Assembly (NCBI GenBank): GCA_963922205.1
Contig: CAWUHX010000040.1
Location: 665,001 to 729,000 of the forward strand
From: Romanomermis culicivorax
Taxonomy: Eukaryota > Nematoda > Enoplea > Mermithida > Mermithidae
DNA: 64,000 nt
Direction: 5' to 3'
The notes under the pieces are model-generated. The model was not told the DNA's origin, made no database searches, and saw only the letters and a program-made list of their open reading frames with translations. A program made the translations under genes and the position numbers. Positions 11,701-21,240 of the stretch are shown here, piece by piece; the first letter of the stretch is position 1, and each line of letters opens with the position of its first letter.

Positions 11701-14700
11701 TGTATTGTAAAGAAGTTTTTATTTACACATAATGATTTTCTGATGTAGTGTAAAGATCTGTTTTACACATAATGATTTTCTAATGTAGTGTAAAGAAGAT
11801 CCTATTTTACACGGAATTATTTCTTAGTGTAATGTAAAGAAGTTTTTACTTAAGCATAATGATTATCTTATTTAGTGTAAAAAGTTCTATTTTACACTAA
11901 ATGATTTTCCAATGCAGTGTAAAGAAATTCTGATTTCCGTTCAATTTTATACGTGATGATCAAAACATTTGACAAAAGCATGTAAATTTTTATTTCTTAT
12001 TGTAAAGAGAATTGTAAAGTGTAAAAAAAAACTTCTTATTCACATTCTCATTTTAAATTTGAAAGAGTTTGTAAATTTTGAATTTCTGTTGTAAAGAAAA
12101 TTGCGAAGTGTAAAGAACTTTTTATTTACATTCGGAAAGGTTAGTAAATTTCGATTTTTTCCGTTTTAAGCGATTTTTTGAAATTTTCTTTTTCTTATTA
12201 GTTTTTTCTAAAGTTTACAATGACAATTTTTTTACAAAAATTATTAGTTTTGATGTATCATTTTCTACTTTACAATTTCAGGTTGGCTTCCACAACGAAA
12301 TGACATTTTTGCTCAATACGACGTTCAACGAACTCATCGTTTTAACTAGCGCTTTAAGGGTGAGGCGATTTTTGAGTGTAAAGTTCCTTTTCTCCTTTAC
12401 ACAAATCCAAAAATGCTTATTTAATCAAATTATGCAAATTTTACTTTACAACGTAGTTTTAATTGTTGAAAATTCGCGCCTCGTGTCTATTTTGGTTATA
12501 TTTTCTCGTTTACAAATCCAAAAATGCTCATTTAATCAAAATTATGCAAATTCTACCTTACAACGTAGTTTTAATTGTTGAAATTCGCCATTCTTGTCTT
12601 TTTTTGTTATATTTTCTTGTTTACACAAATTTAGAAATGCTCATTTTACATGAAAATATATTTTACTTTACAACGTAGTTTTAATTGTTGAAAATTCGCC
12701 ATTCTTGTCTTTTTTGGTCATATTTTCTCGTTTACACAAATCCAAAAATGCTCATTTAATCAAAATTATGCAAATTCTACTTTACAAACGTATTTTTAAT
12801 TGTTGAAATTCGCCATTCTTGTCTTTTTTTGTTATATTTTCTTGTTTACACAAATTCAGAAATGCTCATTTTACATCAAAATTATGCAAATTTTACTTTG
12901 CAACGTAGTTTTAATTGTTGAAAATTAACCATTCTTGTCTTTTTTGGTCATATTTTCTCGTTTACACAAATCCAAAAATGCTCATTTAATCAAAATTGTG
13001 CAAATTCTACTTTACAACCTAGTTTTAATTGTTGAAAATTCACCATTCTTGTCTTTTTTGGTCATATTTTCTCGTTTACACAAATCCAAAAATGCTCATT
13101 TAATCAAAATTATGCAAATTCTACTTTACAACCTAGTTTTAATTGTTGAAAATTCACCATTCTTGTCTTTTTTGGTCATATTTTCTCGTTTACACAAATT
13201 CAGAAATGCTCATTTTACATCAAAATTATGCAAATTTTACTTTGCAACCTAGTTTTAATTGTTGAAAATTAACCATTCTTGTCTTTTTTGGTTATATTTT
13301 CTCGTTTACACAAATCCAAAAATGCTCATTTTACATCAGAATAATGCAAATTTTACTTTACAACGTAGTTTTAATTTTTGAAATTCGCGATTGTTGTCTT
13401 TTTTTGTTATATTTTCTCGTTTACACAAATCCAAAAATGCTCATTTTACATCAGAATAATGCAAATTCTACTTTACAACGTATTTTTAATTGTTGAAATT
13501 CGCGATTGTTGTCTTTTTTTGTTATATTTTCTCGTTTACACAAATTCAGAAATTTTCATTTTACATCAAAATTATGCAAATTTTACTTTACAACGTAATT
13601 TTTATTGAAAAACTTAAAACTTGTGTACTCAAGTTAATGGCATTAATTTTTTCTAGCGGCAACCGTTGGATGTTTACGGTAGAAGCGCGCAATTCGAACG
13701 TTGTTTACACGCCTTGATCGTCATGTCTTACCCGCTTATTCCGCATTTGGCGGCCGAATTTTTCGCCGCTTTTAAATTAGCCGAATCGATTAATAAAGTT
13801 TACACCGATGATGTAAAGTTAACATTTTGATATTATTTTTGTAAAAACAATATATATATACCAATGCGTAAGTGTAAAGTGATGTTTTTGATATTTACAA
13901 CAATGATGTAAACATGACATCTTGATACCTTTTTGGGTCAAAACAATAAATGTAGTGTAATGTCTTTTTTGGTTTACAACAATGATGCAAAGTTAACATT
14001 TGGATAACTTTTGTTGGTAAAATTATCATATAACAATGCTCGTGTAAAGCCACGTCTTCTGTTGTTTACAACAACGATGTAAACGTGACATCTTGATACC
14101 TTTTTAGGTCCAAAACAATAAGTGTGATGTAATGTCTTGTTGTTTACAACAATGATGAAAAAATAACATTCTAATAATTTTTTTCGGAATGTAATATATA
14201 CAGACTAATGCCTGAATGTAAAGTAATGTTTTAGTTGTTTACAACAATGATGTAAAGATGACATTTTAATGTTTATTTGGTTAGAAGTAATATACACTAA
14301 TGCCCAAGTGTAAAGTTATATTTTTTGTTGTTTACTACAATAACATAAATATGGAATTTTGATATACTTTCCTGGCTCTAAGTAAAATATACTAATGCCT
14401 AAGTGTAAAGTAATCTTTTTGTTGTTTACAATGATAATGTAAATATGACATTTTGATATATTATTTTTGCTCAAAATAATACATTCTAATGCCAAAGTGT
14501 AGCGTAATTTTTTGCTTAGACAATGATGTAAAGATGAAATTTGGATAAATTCTCGAGTCAAAGACTGACGCCTAAATGTAAAGCAATTTTTTCTTGTTTA
14601 CAACAATGATGTAAAGACGGCACTTTGATCCTTTTTTGGGTCAAATACTTATACCAAAGTGTAATGTAATTTTTTGTCTTTTTTACAACAATGATGTAAA

Positions 14701-17386
14701 GATGATATTCCGATTCTTTGTTTGGGTCGAAAGCTAATGTCTGAGTGTAAAGTAATGAATTTTTCTGTTTACAAAAATGGTTTAAGGATGACATTTTGAT
14801 ATTTTCCGATAAAAGATAGTATACACCAATGTCCAAGTGTAAAGTAATGTTTTTTGTGATGTAAACTTGACATTTCGCTGCTTCTTTGATACAGAATTAT
14901 ATATGTTATCGCCTAAGTGTAAAGTGGTTGCTTTACAACAATGGTGTAAAGTTTACATTTTGATATGATTTTTGTTTCGAAATAATATTTACTAATGCCT
15001 TAATGTAAAGCAATGTTTCTCGCTTTACAACAACGATGTAAATTAACATGTTGACGCTATTTTTTTTATCAAAAGTCTAAAATAATGTTTTTTTCAGGAT
15101 TCGAATATTTGGGATCAAAAATGGCCGGAAATTGATGATGACGCCAAAGTTAAACTAGTTTTTGTGGTAAGATTTAACGGAAATTTCCACCGAAATCATG
15201 AATTTTTGCATTGTCCAATTTTTTCAGTTTTTTGTTGCTATTTTTTAATTTTTAACTCATTTTTTTATTTCTTCGCCTAGTTTTCGTTTTTATTAGTTTT
15301 TCAAATCGATTTTTAATTAGTTTTTTAGTTCAAATTTTAGTTTTTTGAATTTTTTCTTTTTGTTTTTTTTTTTTGATGTTGTTTCTCCAATTTTAATTGT
15401 TTTGTTTTTCAACTTTAGTTTTCCGTTCTGGTTTTTACATTTTTTCTCTATTTGCATTTTTCTTTTTTTCACTTCTTTTCTTAATTTTTACTTTTTTTCG
15501 TTTTTCTCTCTCGTTGTTTAGTTTTTTGTTTTTATTGTTACATGGTTGATAATTTTTCGTTTCATGTTTTGTTATTAGCGTTGGTTTATTTTGCTGCTTT
15601 AATTATTTTTCTTGTAGGTTGATTGATAGTTTTTGTTTTGTTGATGTAGTTTTTAGTTGGGTTTTCGGCTTTTTTGTTTTTTTTTTCAAATTGTTTGTAT
15701 TTTTTCTTTTCAATTTCTTTTTTTAATTTTTTTCGAAAATAGGTTTTATACTGTATCAGTTTTATACTATATTAGTTTTTAACTAGCCTTTTAGTTAGCT
15801 GTTTATTCAATTTTTAGTTCTTTTTCTTTTTTGTTTTTGTCAGTTTTTTGGTTTTTTACTTATTGTTTCTAGTTTTTGATTGTTAGTGTTTATTTTTGTT
15901 ACTTTCTTCATAATTTTTTGTGTTTGTAGTTGTTAATTTTACTTTTTATTTTTTGTTTTTTGATAGTTTCAATTTTTCGCTTAGTTTTCTAGTTTTTATT
16001 TTAACATACTTTTGTACTGTTGATATATTTTTTTGTTGTTTATCGTTTTTTAGTGTTTTCTTTAGTTTTTTCCTCAATTTAGGTTTTAGTCAAGTTTACA
16101 GTTTTTGTTGTTATTTACTTCTTAGCTTTATATATTTTTGTTTGTTTCTTTAATTTAGCTGCATTTTTTGCTGTTTTCTTGTTAGTTTCTTCTAGTTTTG
16201 TTTGGGTTTTTTCTCCATTTTTCCAGATTTTTGTTTTCGAATACTTTATTCCTTGTTTCTTAGTTTTTGTTGTTTTTTGGTTTTATTGTTTGGTGATTGT
16301 TTAGTTTTTCTGATTTTCTCGCTTTTGTAGTTCTTAAGTTTTTTTTGAGTTTATAGTTACGTTGTTTTTTAGTATTGCTCATTTTAATTTTTTTCTACAT
16401 ATTTTTGTTTTTTCGATAATTTTTTATTCCTTCTAGATTCCATTTTACTAGGTTCTTTGGTTTTTTAGTCCCTTTTTGCTATTTTATTTCTTTGGTTTTT
16501 CTTAATTTTTTAGATTTTCTGTTCTACAATATCTTTTTGTTTGTTTGTTATATTTGTTGTTTTTTCGTTTTATTGTTTGGTTAATGTTTAGTTTGCTGTT
16601 TTTCTTGCTTTTGTAGTTTCTAAGTTTTTTACTTATATTCAAGTGTTTTTTGATTTAGTTTATTTTTATTTTTTCTATATATTTTTGTTTTTTAATAATT
16701 TTTCATCTTTTTTTTAGTTCTGATTTTTTTTCTTGTTTTGGTTTTTTTTCTATTCTTATTTCCTTATTATTTTTCTATACTTATTTTCTTTATTCTCTCA
16801 GATTATTTTGTTTTCCAATAGTTTTTCATGTTTATTAGTTTTTGTTGTTTTTTCATTTTATTGTTTCATTAATGTTTGGCTTTTCCGTTTTTTTGCGCTT
16901 CTGTTGTTCCTCAGTTTTTTTCAGTTTTTTTCAGTTTTTTAGTCAACTTTTTTTTGTTTTTTAATTTTGTTCATTTTCATTGTTTTCTACATTTTTTTCC
17001 TTTTTTAGTTTCTATTTTTCTTTATTTTCTATTTTTTTTGTTTTTTCCTTTAGGATCAAGACAACGAATTTATCGATTATTGTTCGATAGAAAGAAATCA
17101 AATCGATAAAATGACCCCCCACGAAGCTTACGATTTGGCTAAACGTAGCGCCGATTTTCGCAAATTTCGAAGGACGCATGAAATTTCCGACTTTTATTTG
17201 AAACCTATAGGCGATAATTTAGGTCTATCATTAAATTTTAATGCTAGACCGCTACCGGACAGGGAAAGTGGCGGAAATGGACGAAATTTTGATGACGATG
17301 ATGAGGAAGAAGATGAAGAAGAATCGGATTCCGGCAAAGGGAAAAATCGATACAAAAAACAAAAAGCGAAAAATAAAAATTGTTGA
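2427..17386 (+). CDS. LARS2: Mitochondrial leucyl-tRNA synthetase, 3' part (eight exons, 5' part outside window)
   Basis: Class I aminoacyl-tRNA synthetase that charges tRNA-Leu, expected in mitochondria. The exons I assign are 2427-2763, 5003-5179, 7844-8008, 9754-9911, 12282-12359, 13657-13812, 15098-15166 and 17054-17386. Together they give 1473 bases, exactly 491 codons including the stop, with all splice phases compatible. In order the fragment shows a CPKCG knuckle, RETDTLDTF, MPVDVYVGGREHA, HLYYARFMSHF, the KMSKS catalytic loop (fragment residues 183-187), the tRNA anticodon-binding helical domain and a charged C-terminal tail. This order and wording match mitochondrial/bacterial-type LeuRS rather than the cytosolic enzyme. 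The HIGH motif and the editing domain must lie upstream of base 1. All introns obey GT-AG. The protein identity is by recognition of motifs, not by a search. Confidence 0.93.
2764..5002 (+). repeat. LARS2 intron A-B, T-rich array
   Basis: Intron whose + strand is mostly T with G, C and some A, from gtaattt to tttttcag. Within it a clearer tandem repeat of about 222 bp (starting 4317 and 4539) carries gtatatttctttttgtttt, a TTATTCTTTG word and a ttcagtatattttttt end, with partial copies to about 4900. Open frames of Phe, Leu, Ser, Cys and Val arise only because A, and hence stop codons, are rare on this strand. Confidence 0.85.
5003..5179 (+). CDS. LARS2: LARS2 exon B (YYARF helix)
   Basis: Starts after the acceptor tgtttttcag in phase 1 and continues GGREHA as TLHLYYARFMSHF, a highly conserved LeuRS segment of the catalytic domain. 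It then reads PVDEPFRRLLPQGVV and SSGQYIGEDRV, the usual run-up to the KMSKS loop. I place the donor at gaaa|gtatata because it is the only one that keeps the frame into exon C without a stop; reading on reaches TAA fifteen bases later. The intron repeat array begins exactly at this donor. Confidence 0.9.
5180..7843 (+). repeat. LARS2 intron B-C, ~102-117 bp tandem array from donor to acceptor
   Basis: The whole intron is one tandem array of roughly 25 units. A unit runs gtatacagtaaacttt, ggtgtaaagtgtaaaatgg, a T-run, acttgcgaatcaaatgca, ttttttgtagaaggaattt, cggtcgatacagtaaccg. The first unit starts at the real donor (5180) and the last supplies the real acceptor (7841-7843). Blocks of several units recur (around 5850, 6345, 6940 and 7430), so there is higher-order repetition. 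Many units carry both a donor-like gtatac and an acceptor-like gatacag. Confidence 0.93.
7844..8008 (+). CDS. LARS2: LARS2 exon C (KMSKS signature)
   Basis: Contains EKMSKSRYNGVDPRSVLDQYG, the class I KMSKS loop that stabilises the activated aminoacyl-adenylate, followed by DISRLLMIGFVSPQ. The acceptor is gtcgatacag|taaccgg, inside the last unit of the intronic tandem repeat, so the first seven bases of this exon also occur throughout the array. With exon B it forms an Ile codon (a|ta). The donor is gaggag|gtaaaaa, phase 1. A lysine/glutamate run (EVEKKKEK) precedes KMSKS. Confidence 0.92.
8009..9753 (+). repeat. LARS2 intron C-D, A-rich, then pyrimidine arm and purine arm
   Basis: After about 270 bases rich in aaaaaa and ttaaaaaa, 8285-9295 is almost pure T/C (ttttttctttttt-like). 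At about 9297-9317 there is a short perfect palindrome (attgtttca, three bases, tgaaacaat), and 9320-9740 is almost pure A/G (gaaaaagaaagag-like). The two arms are roughly complementary in composition, so the intron could fold back on itself around 9307. No gene. Confidence 0.85.
9754..9911 (+). CDS. LARS2: LARS2 exon D (start of anticodon-binding helical domain)
   Basis: Follows the acceptor catattctag and reads GPKCIQRWINRIMYLVQNYVEQ, matching the point in LeuRS where the catalytic domain gives way to the anticodon-binding helices (the family usually has xRWxNRxW here). It ends ITLRDQYNLSVQK at the donor aaa|gttagtc, phase 0, and joins exon E without a break. The open frame runs on for some 20 further residues into intron repeats (to 9977), which I do not count as coding. 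Confidence 0.85.
9912..12281 (+). repeat. LARS2 intron D-E, 43-bp tandem array
   Basis: From about 9975 to 11940 the intron consists of some 45 copies of a 43-bp unit with gtgtaaagaagttcttattt, acacaaaatgattttctaat and gtagt. A block of several units (gttcttttttacaccaagta ... tgacaatcaattttcc) occurs at about 10490-10740 and again at about 10770-11040. The last 340 bases diverge. No coding potential. Confidence 0.92.
12282..12359 (+). CDS. LARS2: LARS2 exon E (anticodon-binding domain helix)
   Basis: A 26-codon exon, phase 0 at both ends, between tttacaatttcag and the donor agg|gtgaggc. It encodes VGFHNEMTFLLNTTFNELI, equivalent to the F-NTA/NSAIS-LM helix of the LeuRS anticodon-binding domain, where the family has a conserved Phe-Asn pair preceding the helix. 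The start of the following intronic repeat array partly resembles the last bases of this exon. Confidence 0.83.
12360..13656 (+). repeat. LARS2 intron E-F, ~115-bp tandem array
   Basis: Eleven or so copies of a unit with ttttaattgttgaaaattc, gccattcttgtctttttt, ggtcatattttctcgtttac, acaaatccaaaaatgctcat and caaaattatgcaaatt(c/t)tac. The first copy merges into the donor side of the intron. Open frames reading VYTNSEIFILHQNYANF-like peptides are repeat by-products. Confidence 0.92.
13657..13812 (+). CDS. LARS2: LARS2 exon F (MxPLxPHLAEE helix)
   Basis: Phase 0 exon after the acceptor ttttttctag. It reads LHALIVMSYPLIPHLAAEFF, matching the strongly conserved 'L-PL-PH-(S/A)EE(I/L)W' signature of the LeuRS/IleRS/ValRS anticodon-binding domain. 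It ends AESINKVYTDD at the donor gatgat|gtaaag. The last 15 bases of this exon together with the donor are repeated many times in the next intron. Confidence 0.9.
13813..15097 (+). repeat. LARS2 intron F-G, ~90-bp tandem array containing the donor junction
   Basis: About fourteen copies of a unit with ttgtttacaacaatgatgta, aagatgacattttgatat, aatatactaatgcc and aagtgtaaagtaatgttttt. The segment gtttacaacaatgatgtaaa is a copy of the end of exon F plus its donor (13798-13818). Unit boundaries are degenerate in places. Confidence 0.9.
15098..15166 (+). CDS. LARS2: LARS2 exon G (WPEID segment)
   Basis: A 23-codon exon, phase 0, after the acceptor tttttttcag. It encodes DSNIWDQKWPEIDDDAKVK, equivalent to the family's 'xxWPxxDxxxL' stretch at the end of the anticodon-binding domain, followed by LVFV, which begins the small C-terminal beta domain. 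The donor is ttgtg|gtaaga. Confidence 0.85.
15167..17053 (+). repeat. LARS2 intron G-H, T-rich
   Basis: Nearly 1.9 kb of T-rich + strand built from words such as ttttttagttttt, gttttattgtttggt and tatatttttgttttt, with tctagttttt and cttagtttttgttg recurring. Around 16250-16640 and 16860 a longer block (ttgttttttggttttattg ... tttagtttttctgattttct ... cttttgtagtt) is repeated. Only low-complexity open frames are present. Confidence 0.8.
17054..17386 (+). CDS. LARS2: LARS2 last exon (C-terminal domain plus acidic and basic tail)
   Basis: Phase 0 exon after the acceptor ttcctttag, ending in TGA at 17384-17386. The first part (IDYCSIERNQIDKMTPHEAY ... DFRKFRRTHEISDFYLKP) fits the C-terminal tRNA-binding domain of mitochondrial LeuRS only loosely. 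The end is an unusual extension: a glycine/asparagine linker, DDDDEEEDEEESDS, then a lysine-rich end (GKGKNRYKKQKAKNKNC). I know of no such tail in standard mitochondrial LeuRS. The exon assignment rests on the continuous reading frame and a good acceptor; conservation is weaker than in the other exons. Confidence 0.8.
   Translation, partial: DQDNEFIDYCSIERNQIDKMTPHEAYDLAKRSADFRKFRRTHEISDFYLKPIGDNLGLSLNFNARPLPDRESGGNGRNFDDDDEEEDEEESDSGKGKNRYKKQKAKNKNC
17372..17377 (+). promoter_or_regulatory. Possible polyadenylation signal of LARS2
   Basis: AATAAA overlaps the last codons of LARS2, seven bases before the stop codon begins. It would place the cleavage site only just downstream of TGA, giving a very short 3' UTR. 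No other AATAAA is obvious in the next 200 bases. Weak support, because AATAAA-like words are common in DNA this AT-rich. Confidence 0.3.
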
Positions 17387-20300
17387 TTTTCAATTTTGTT
17401 TTAGTATCTAATTATTGTAGTAAGTGAAAATCAGTGATGGGCGGTTGTGTTATAACTGATGATTTGATCACAGGTATATATTGATAATTGAATTATAACG
17501 CACGTGCATCATCTTACTGTATGTGTCACATAGCTCAAATCCTCGGCGTTTTTTTTCGATTCAAAAATTCCATTTTACGGATTGAAAACTCAGAGCTTGT
17601 TTTCGAAATAGGAAAGAAATTTATGAAGTTTCGAACGGAACTATAAATTTTTGAGAATCAAAATCAAATGTTTGCCGTTTCTATTTTCGATGCAAAATCA
17701 TTTTTTACCCACACTGATATGATTTTTTAGACACTTTTTTTTAATATTTTAATTATATAATCGTTAAGAATCCACCGAAAACTGGAAAATAAGACAAAAT
17801 TTATGAGTTTTACGTCAGAATTTGATTAGAATACATTGAAATCAGGAGATCGGAAACGTAAAAAAGCTATTTGATTGAAAACCCAAAAATCGAAATTTGG
17901 AAAATTGCGTTTTTCGCCCGCGTCGGAATGAACTTCTACCGTTGTCGCCCTGAGCGCGAAAAATTCACGTTGAGGAAAATTCAAGAATAAAAATTAATGT
18001 CTAAAATTTCCAATTAAACCTTCCGATGGATTTTACTACAATTTGAATTTTTTCGCATTTATCATGATTTGAATTGTTAAAAAAAAATATCATTTTTCAT
18101 GTTGTGAGAACAAAAAAATTCCAATTTCTGAGAAATACTCTAAAAAATAAAAAAAATTCGGCCACTAAAGTGTTTTGTACGCATTTTTCATGATTTAAAT
18201 CGTGAAAACAATAAAATTTTTACTAAATATTTATTTCTTGAAAAAAATCGAATTTTATGCGTTTTTTGCGTATTGATCGTTGTTTAAATTGCGAAAAGTG
18301 ATAATTTATCATCGTTCCGCAACAAATTCTGTGTAAACTGTTTCAAAAATTTAAAATTTTTAAATGTTTCACACGAATAAAAAACCCGTTTTTTTCTTAA
18401 AAAATATGCTTTTAATGCGGATAAATTTTTATTTCACACACTTACCATAGTTTAAACTGTGTGAGAGGAAATTTATAATTCATAATTATTACGCATGAAA
18501 ATTGTGTAAACTGTTTTAAACATTTTTTTAAAAATTTGAGTCGCCCGAAAAAGTCGTTTTTTTGCTAGAATTTGGATTTTTAGCATCATTTAGCCTGACA
18601 AAATGATCATTTTTTCATCAGTTTACAAAATTTCAAGTTGTAGAACATTTTTCGAGAAAAATCCGTTTTTTTTGCTGAGATTTTATTTCTCACGACTTGA
18701 ATTGCGAAAATAATCATTTTTCATCAATTTACAAAATTTTTGTGTAAACGTTTCAAAAAATTTTAGAAAATGATCATGTTTTCATCTGTTCACAAAATTT
18801 TTGTGTGAATAACCTTTTCAAAAATTTGTGAAAATGATCATTTTCTTTATCTGTTTATAAAATCTTTGTGTAAACTTTTACAAAAATTTGCGCAAATAAT
18901 TTTTTCCATCTGTTTAGAAAAATTTCGTGTAAACTATGGAAAAAATTAGCAAAAACTTCTTCGTCTGTTTACGAAGTTTTTGTGTAATCTATTTCGAAAA
19001 TTTGCGAAAATGAGCATTTTTCCATCTGTTTACAAAATTGTTGAGTGAACTTTTCCAAAAATTTGAAAAAAGCTATTTTGTCCAGCTGTTCACAAAAGTT
19101 TTTTTTGTAAACTTTTTTTAGTTTGTTGTAATTTTTTCCTGTTTACAAAATTTGTGTGTAAACTTTTATCAAAAGTTTGCGAAAATGATCATTTTCTTGA
19201 TCTACTTGGAAATAGTTTGTGTAAACTTGTAGGAAAATTCCTCCAAAAATTTGAATTCTTGGAATATTTTACAGGAAAAAAAGTTTTTTTGCTCAAGTTT
19301 TGCTTTTTTTGCATTTGTAACGGTTTACATTGTGAAAATGATCATTTTTTATCTGTTTACAAAATTTTCTTGTAAATAAATTTTCAAAAATCGTGCGAAA
19401 ATGATCATTTTTTATCTATTTACAAAATTTTTGTGTAAACTTTTCAAAAAAATTAGGAAAATAACGATTTTTTAATCTGTTTACAAAATTTTTGTTACCC
19501 CGAAATTTGCTTAAATGATCATTTTTCATCAGTTTACAAAATTTATGTCTAATATATTTCAACAATATGCATAAATAATTTTCATGCGTTTACAAGACTT
19601 GTGTAAATTTTTCTCTAAAGATTTGCTACAATGATCCATTTCTTCATTTGTTTACAATTTTTTTGTAAACTTTGTGAAACACGAGCGGAAATGATTATCT
19701 TTTCACAAAATTTCTTTGTAAACTTTCACAAAAAACCGAAAAATACATCGTATTTCATCTGTTTACAAAATTCGTTGTGTAAACTTTTTTTCAAAAGTTT
19801 GCGAAAATGACTATTATCTTCATCTGTTTACAATTTTTTTGTAAACTCCTTCAAAAACTTGCGAAAATGATAATGTTTTCACAAAAATTTGTTTGTAAAC
19901 TTTCACAAAAATCAGAAAAATGGACCACTTTTTATCTGTTTACAAAATTTTTTGTGTTTTCTCTAAAAATTTGCGACAATGATCGCTTTCTTCATTTTTT
20001 ACAATTTTTTCTGTAAAGTCCTTCAAAAACTTGCGAAAATGATCATGTTTTTACAAAATTTGTTTGTAAACTTTTACAAAAATCGGAAAAATGGACCGTT
20101 TTTTATCTGTTTACAAAATTTTTTGTGTTTTCTCTAAAAATTTGCGACAATGATCGTTTTCTTCATTTGTTTAAAATTTGTCCTGTAAACTTTTTCAGAA
20201 ACTTGCGAAAATGATTATCATCTCTCAAAATTTATTTGTAAACATTTACAAAAATCGCAAAAATATACCGCTTTTTATATGTTTACGGAATTTTTTGTGT

Positions 20301-20881
20301 AAACTTTTCTCAAAATTTTGCGCAAATGACCATCTTCTTCATCTGTTTACAAAATTTTTTGTGTAACTTTTTTTTTAAAAAATTCCACAAATATCATCTG
20401 TTCATCTGTTTACAATTTTTTTTGCGTAAACTTTTTCCTAAAAAATTTCACAAATATTATTTTTTCGTCTGTTTACAATTTTTTTTGTGTAAACTTTTTT
20501 CAAAAGCTTTCGAAAATGATCATTTTTTCATATGTTTACAAAATTTTTGTGTAAACTTTTTTTCTAAAAGTTTTCAAAAATCTCACTTTTCCGCTTGTTT
20601 ACAAAACTGTTTGTGTGAACCTTTTTTGTAAAAATTTTCAAAAATAGCTTTTTTCTGTTAGTTTACAAATTTTTTTGTGTAAACTTTTTTTTAAAGACTT
20701 ACGAAAATGACTATTTTTTCATTTGTTTACAAAATTTTCTGTGTGAACTTTTTTCTAAAAAGTTTCAAAAATATCATTCTTTTATCTGCTTACAAAATTT
20801 TTTTGTGTAAACCTTTTTCTAAAAATTTTCAAAAATTATTATTTTTCATCTGTTTACAAAATTTTCGAGTAAACTTTCCAG
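17387..20881 (+). repeat. Intergenic region between LARS2 and Rabex-5, 63-bp array up to the Rabex-5 start
   Basis: 17387-18290 is mostly non-repetitive AT-rich sequence with no gene seen. From about 18290 to 20880 a tandem array takes over, poorly kept at first and regular later with a 63-bp period. The unit contains catctgtttacaaaattttt, gtgtaaacttttttc and aaaaatttgcgaaaatgatc. The last unit ends in actttccag, ten bases before the Rabex-5 ATG, so the array runs right up to a probable splice acceptor. Confidence 0.85.
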
Positions 20882-20891
20882 AATTATTGTA
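20874..20891 (+). promoter_or_regulatory. Probable 5' UTR splice acceptor (possible trans-splice site) of Rabex-5
   Basis: The bases actttccag end at 20881, followed by aattattgta and the ATG at 20892. An acceptor this close to the start codon is typical of nematode genes that receive a trans-spliced leader, but a 5' UTR intron would look the same. Inference from sequence only. Confidence 0.45.
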
Positions 20892-21240
20892 ATGTTGTCG
20901 TCATCTAATCCAAAATTACAAATTCAAATTTCGAACGACGATTTACTGTGTAAAAATTGCCGAGAATTTTACGGTAATCCTCAATGGCACGGTTTATGTT
21001 CCAAATGTTACCGGGAGTCGGCGCATTCCACGGCCGCCGCCGACCACAACTTTGACCTGCAGCGGCGAAAAAATCCGCCGTCGGCGACGTCGAAAAACGC
21101 CGGCGCCAACGCCCAAGACGCTTCGATTTCGCCGTCCAGAAATTGGCACCCGTTCGGTTTCGATAAATTTTTAGAAAAGAAAAATAACGCTAGAAGATCG
21201 TCGACTTTAAAATCGTTGTTGAAAAAGAGTCCTTCGTCGG
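20892..21240 (+). CDS. RABGEF1: Rabex-5 exon 1 (A20 zinc finger)
   Basis: Start codon at 20892, ten bases after a probable acceptor. It reads [20 protein letters not shown] and KCYRE, clearly the A20-type zinc finger of Rabex-5, which binds ubiquitin and has E3 ligase activity in mammals. Cysteines are C20, C23, C36 and C39; the second is one residue nearer the first than in the human protein (Cx2C instead of Cx3C). A Ser/Ala/Asn-rich linker follows, then [20 protein letters not shown]. The donor is tcgtcgg|gtatgg, phase 1. The exon is far richer in G and C than its flanks. Confidence 0.93.

Noticed and set aside
12300..13717. Repetitive open frames (VIFSRLHKSKNAHLIKI-like) in intron E-F
   Set aside because: Tandem-repeat by-products; only the first 60 bases (exon E) and 13657 onwards (exon F) are coding.
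5180..15097. CRISPR array, because of regularly spaced repeats
   Set aside because: The units are contiguous tandem repeats without unique spacers, inside eukaryotic introns.
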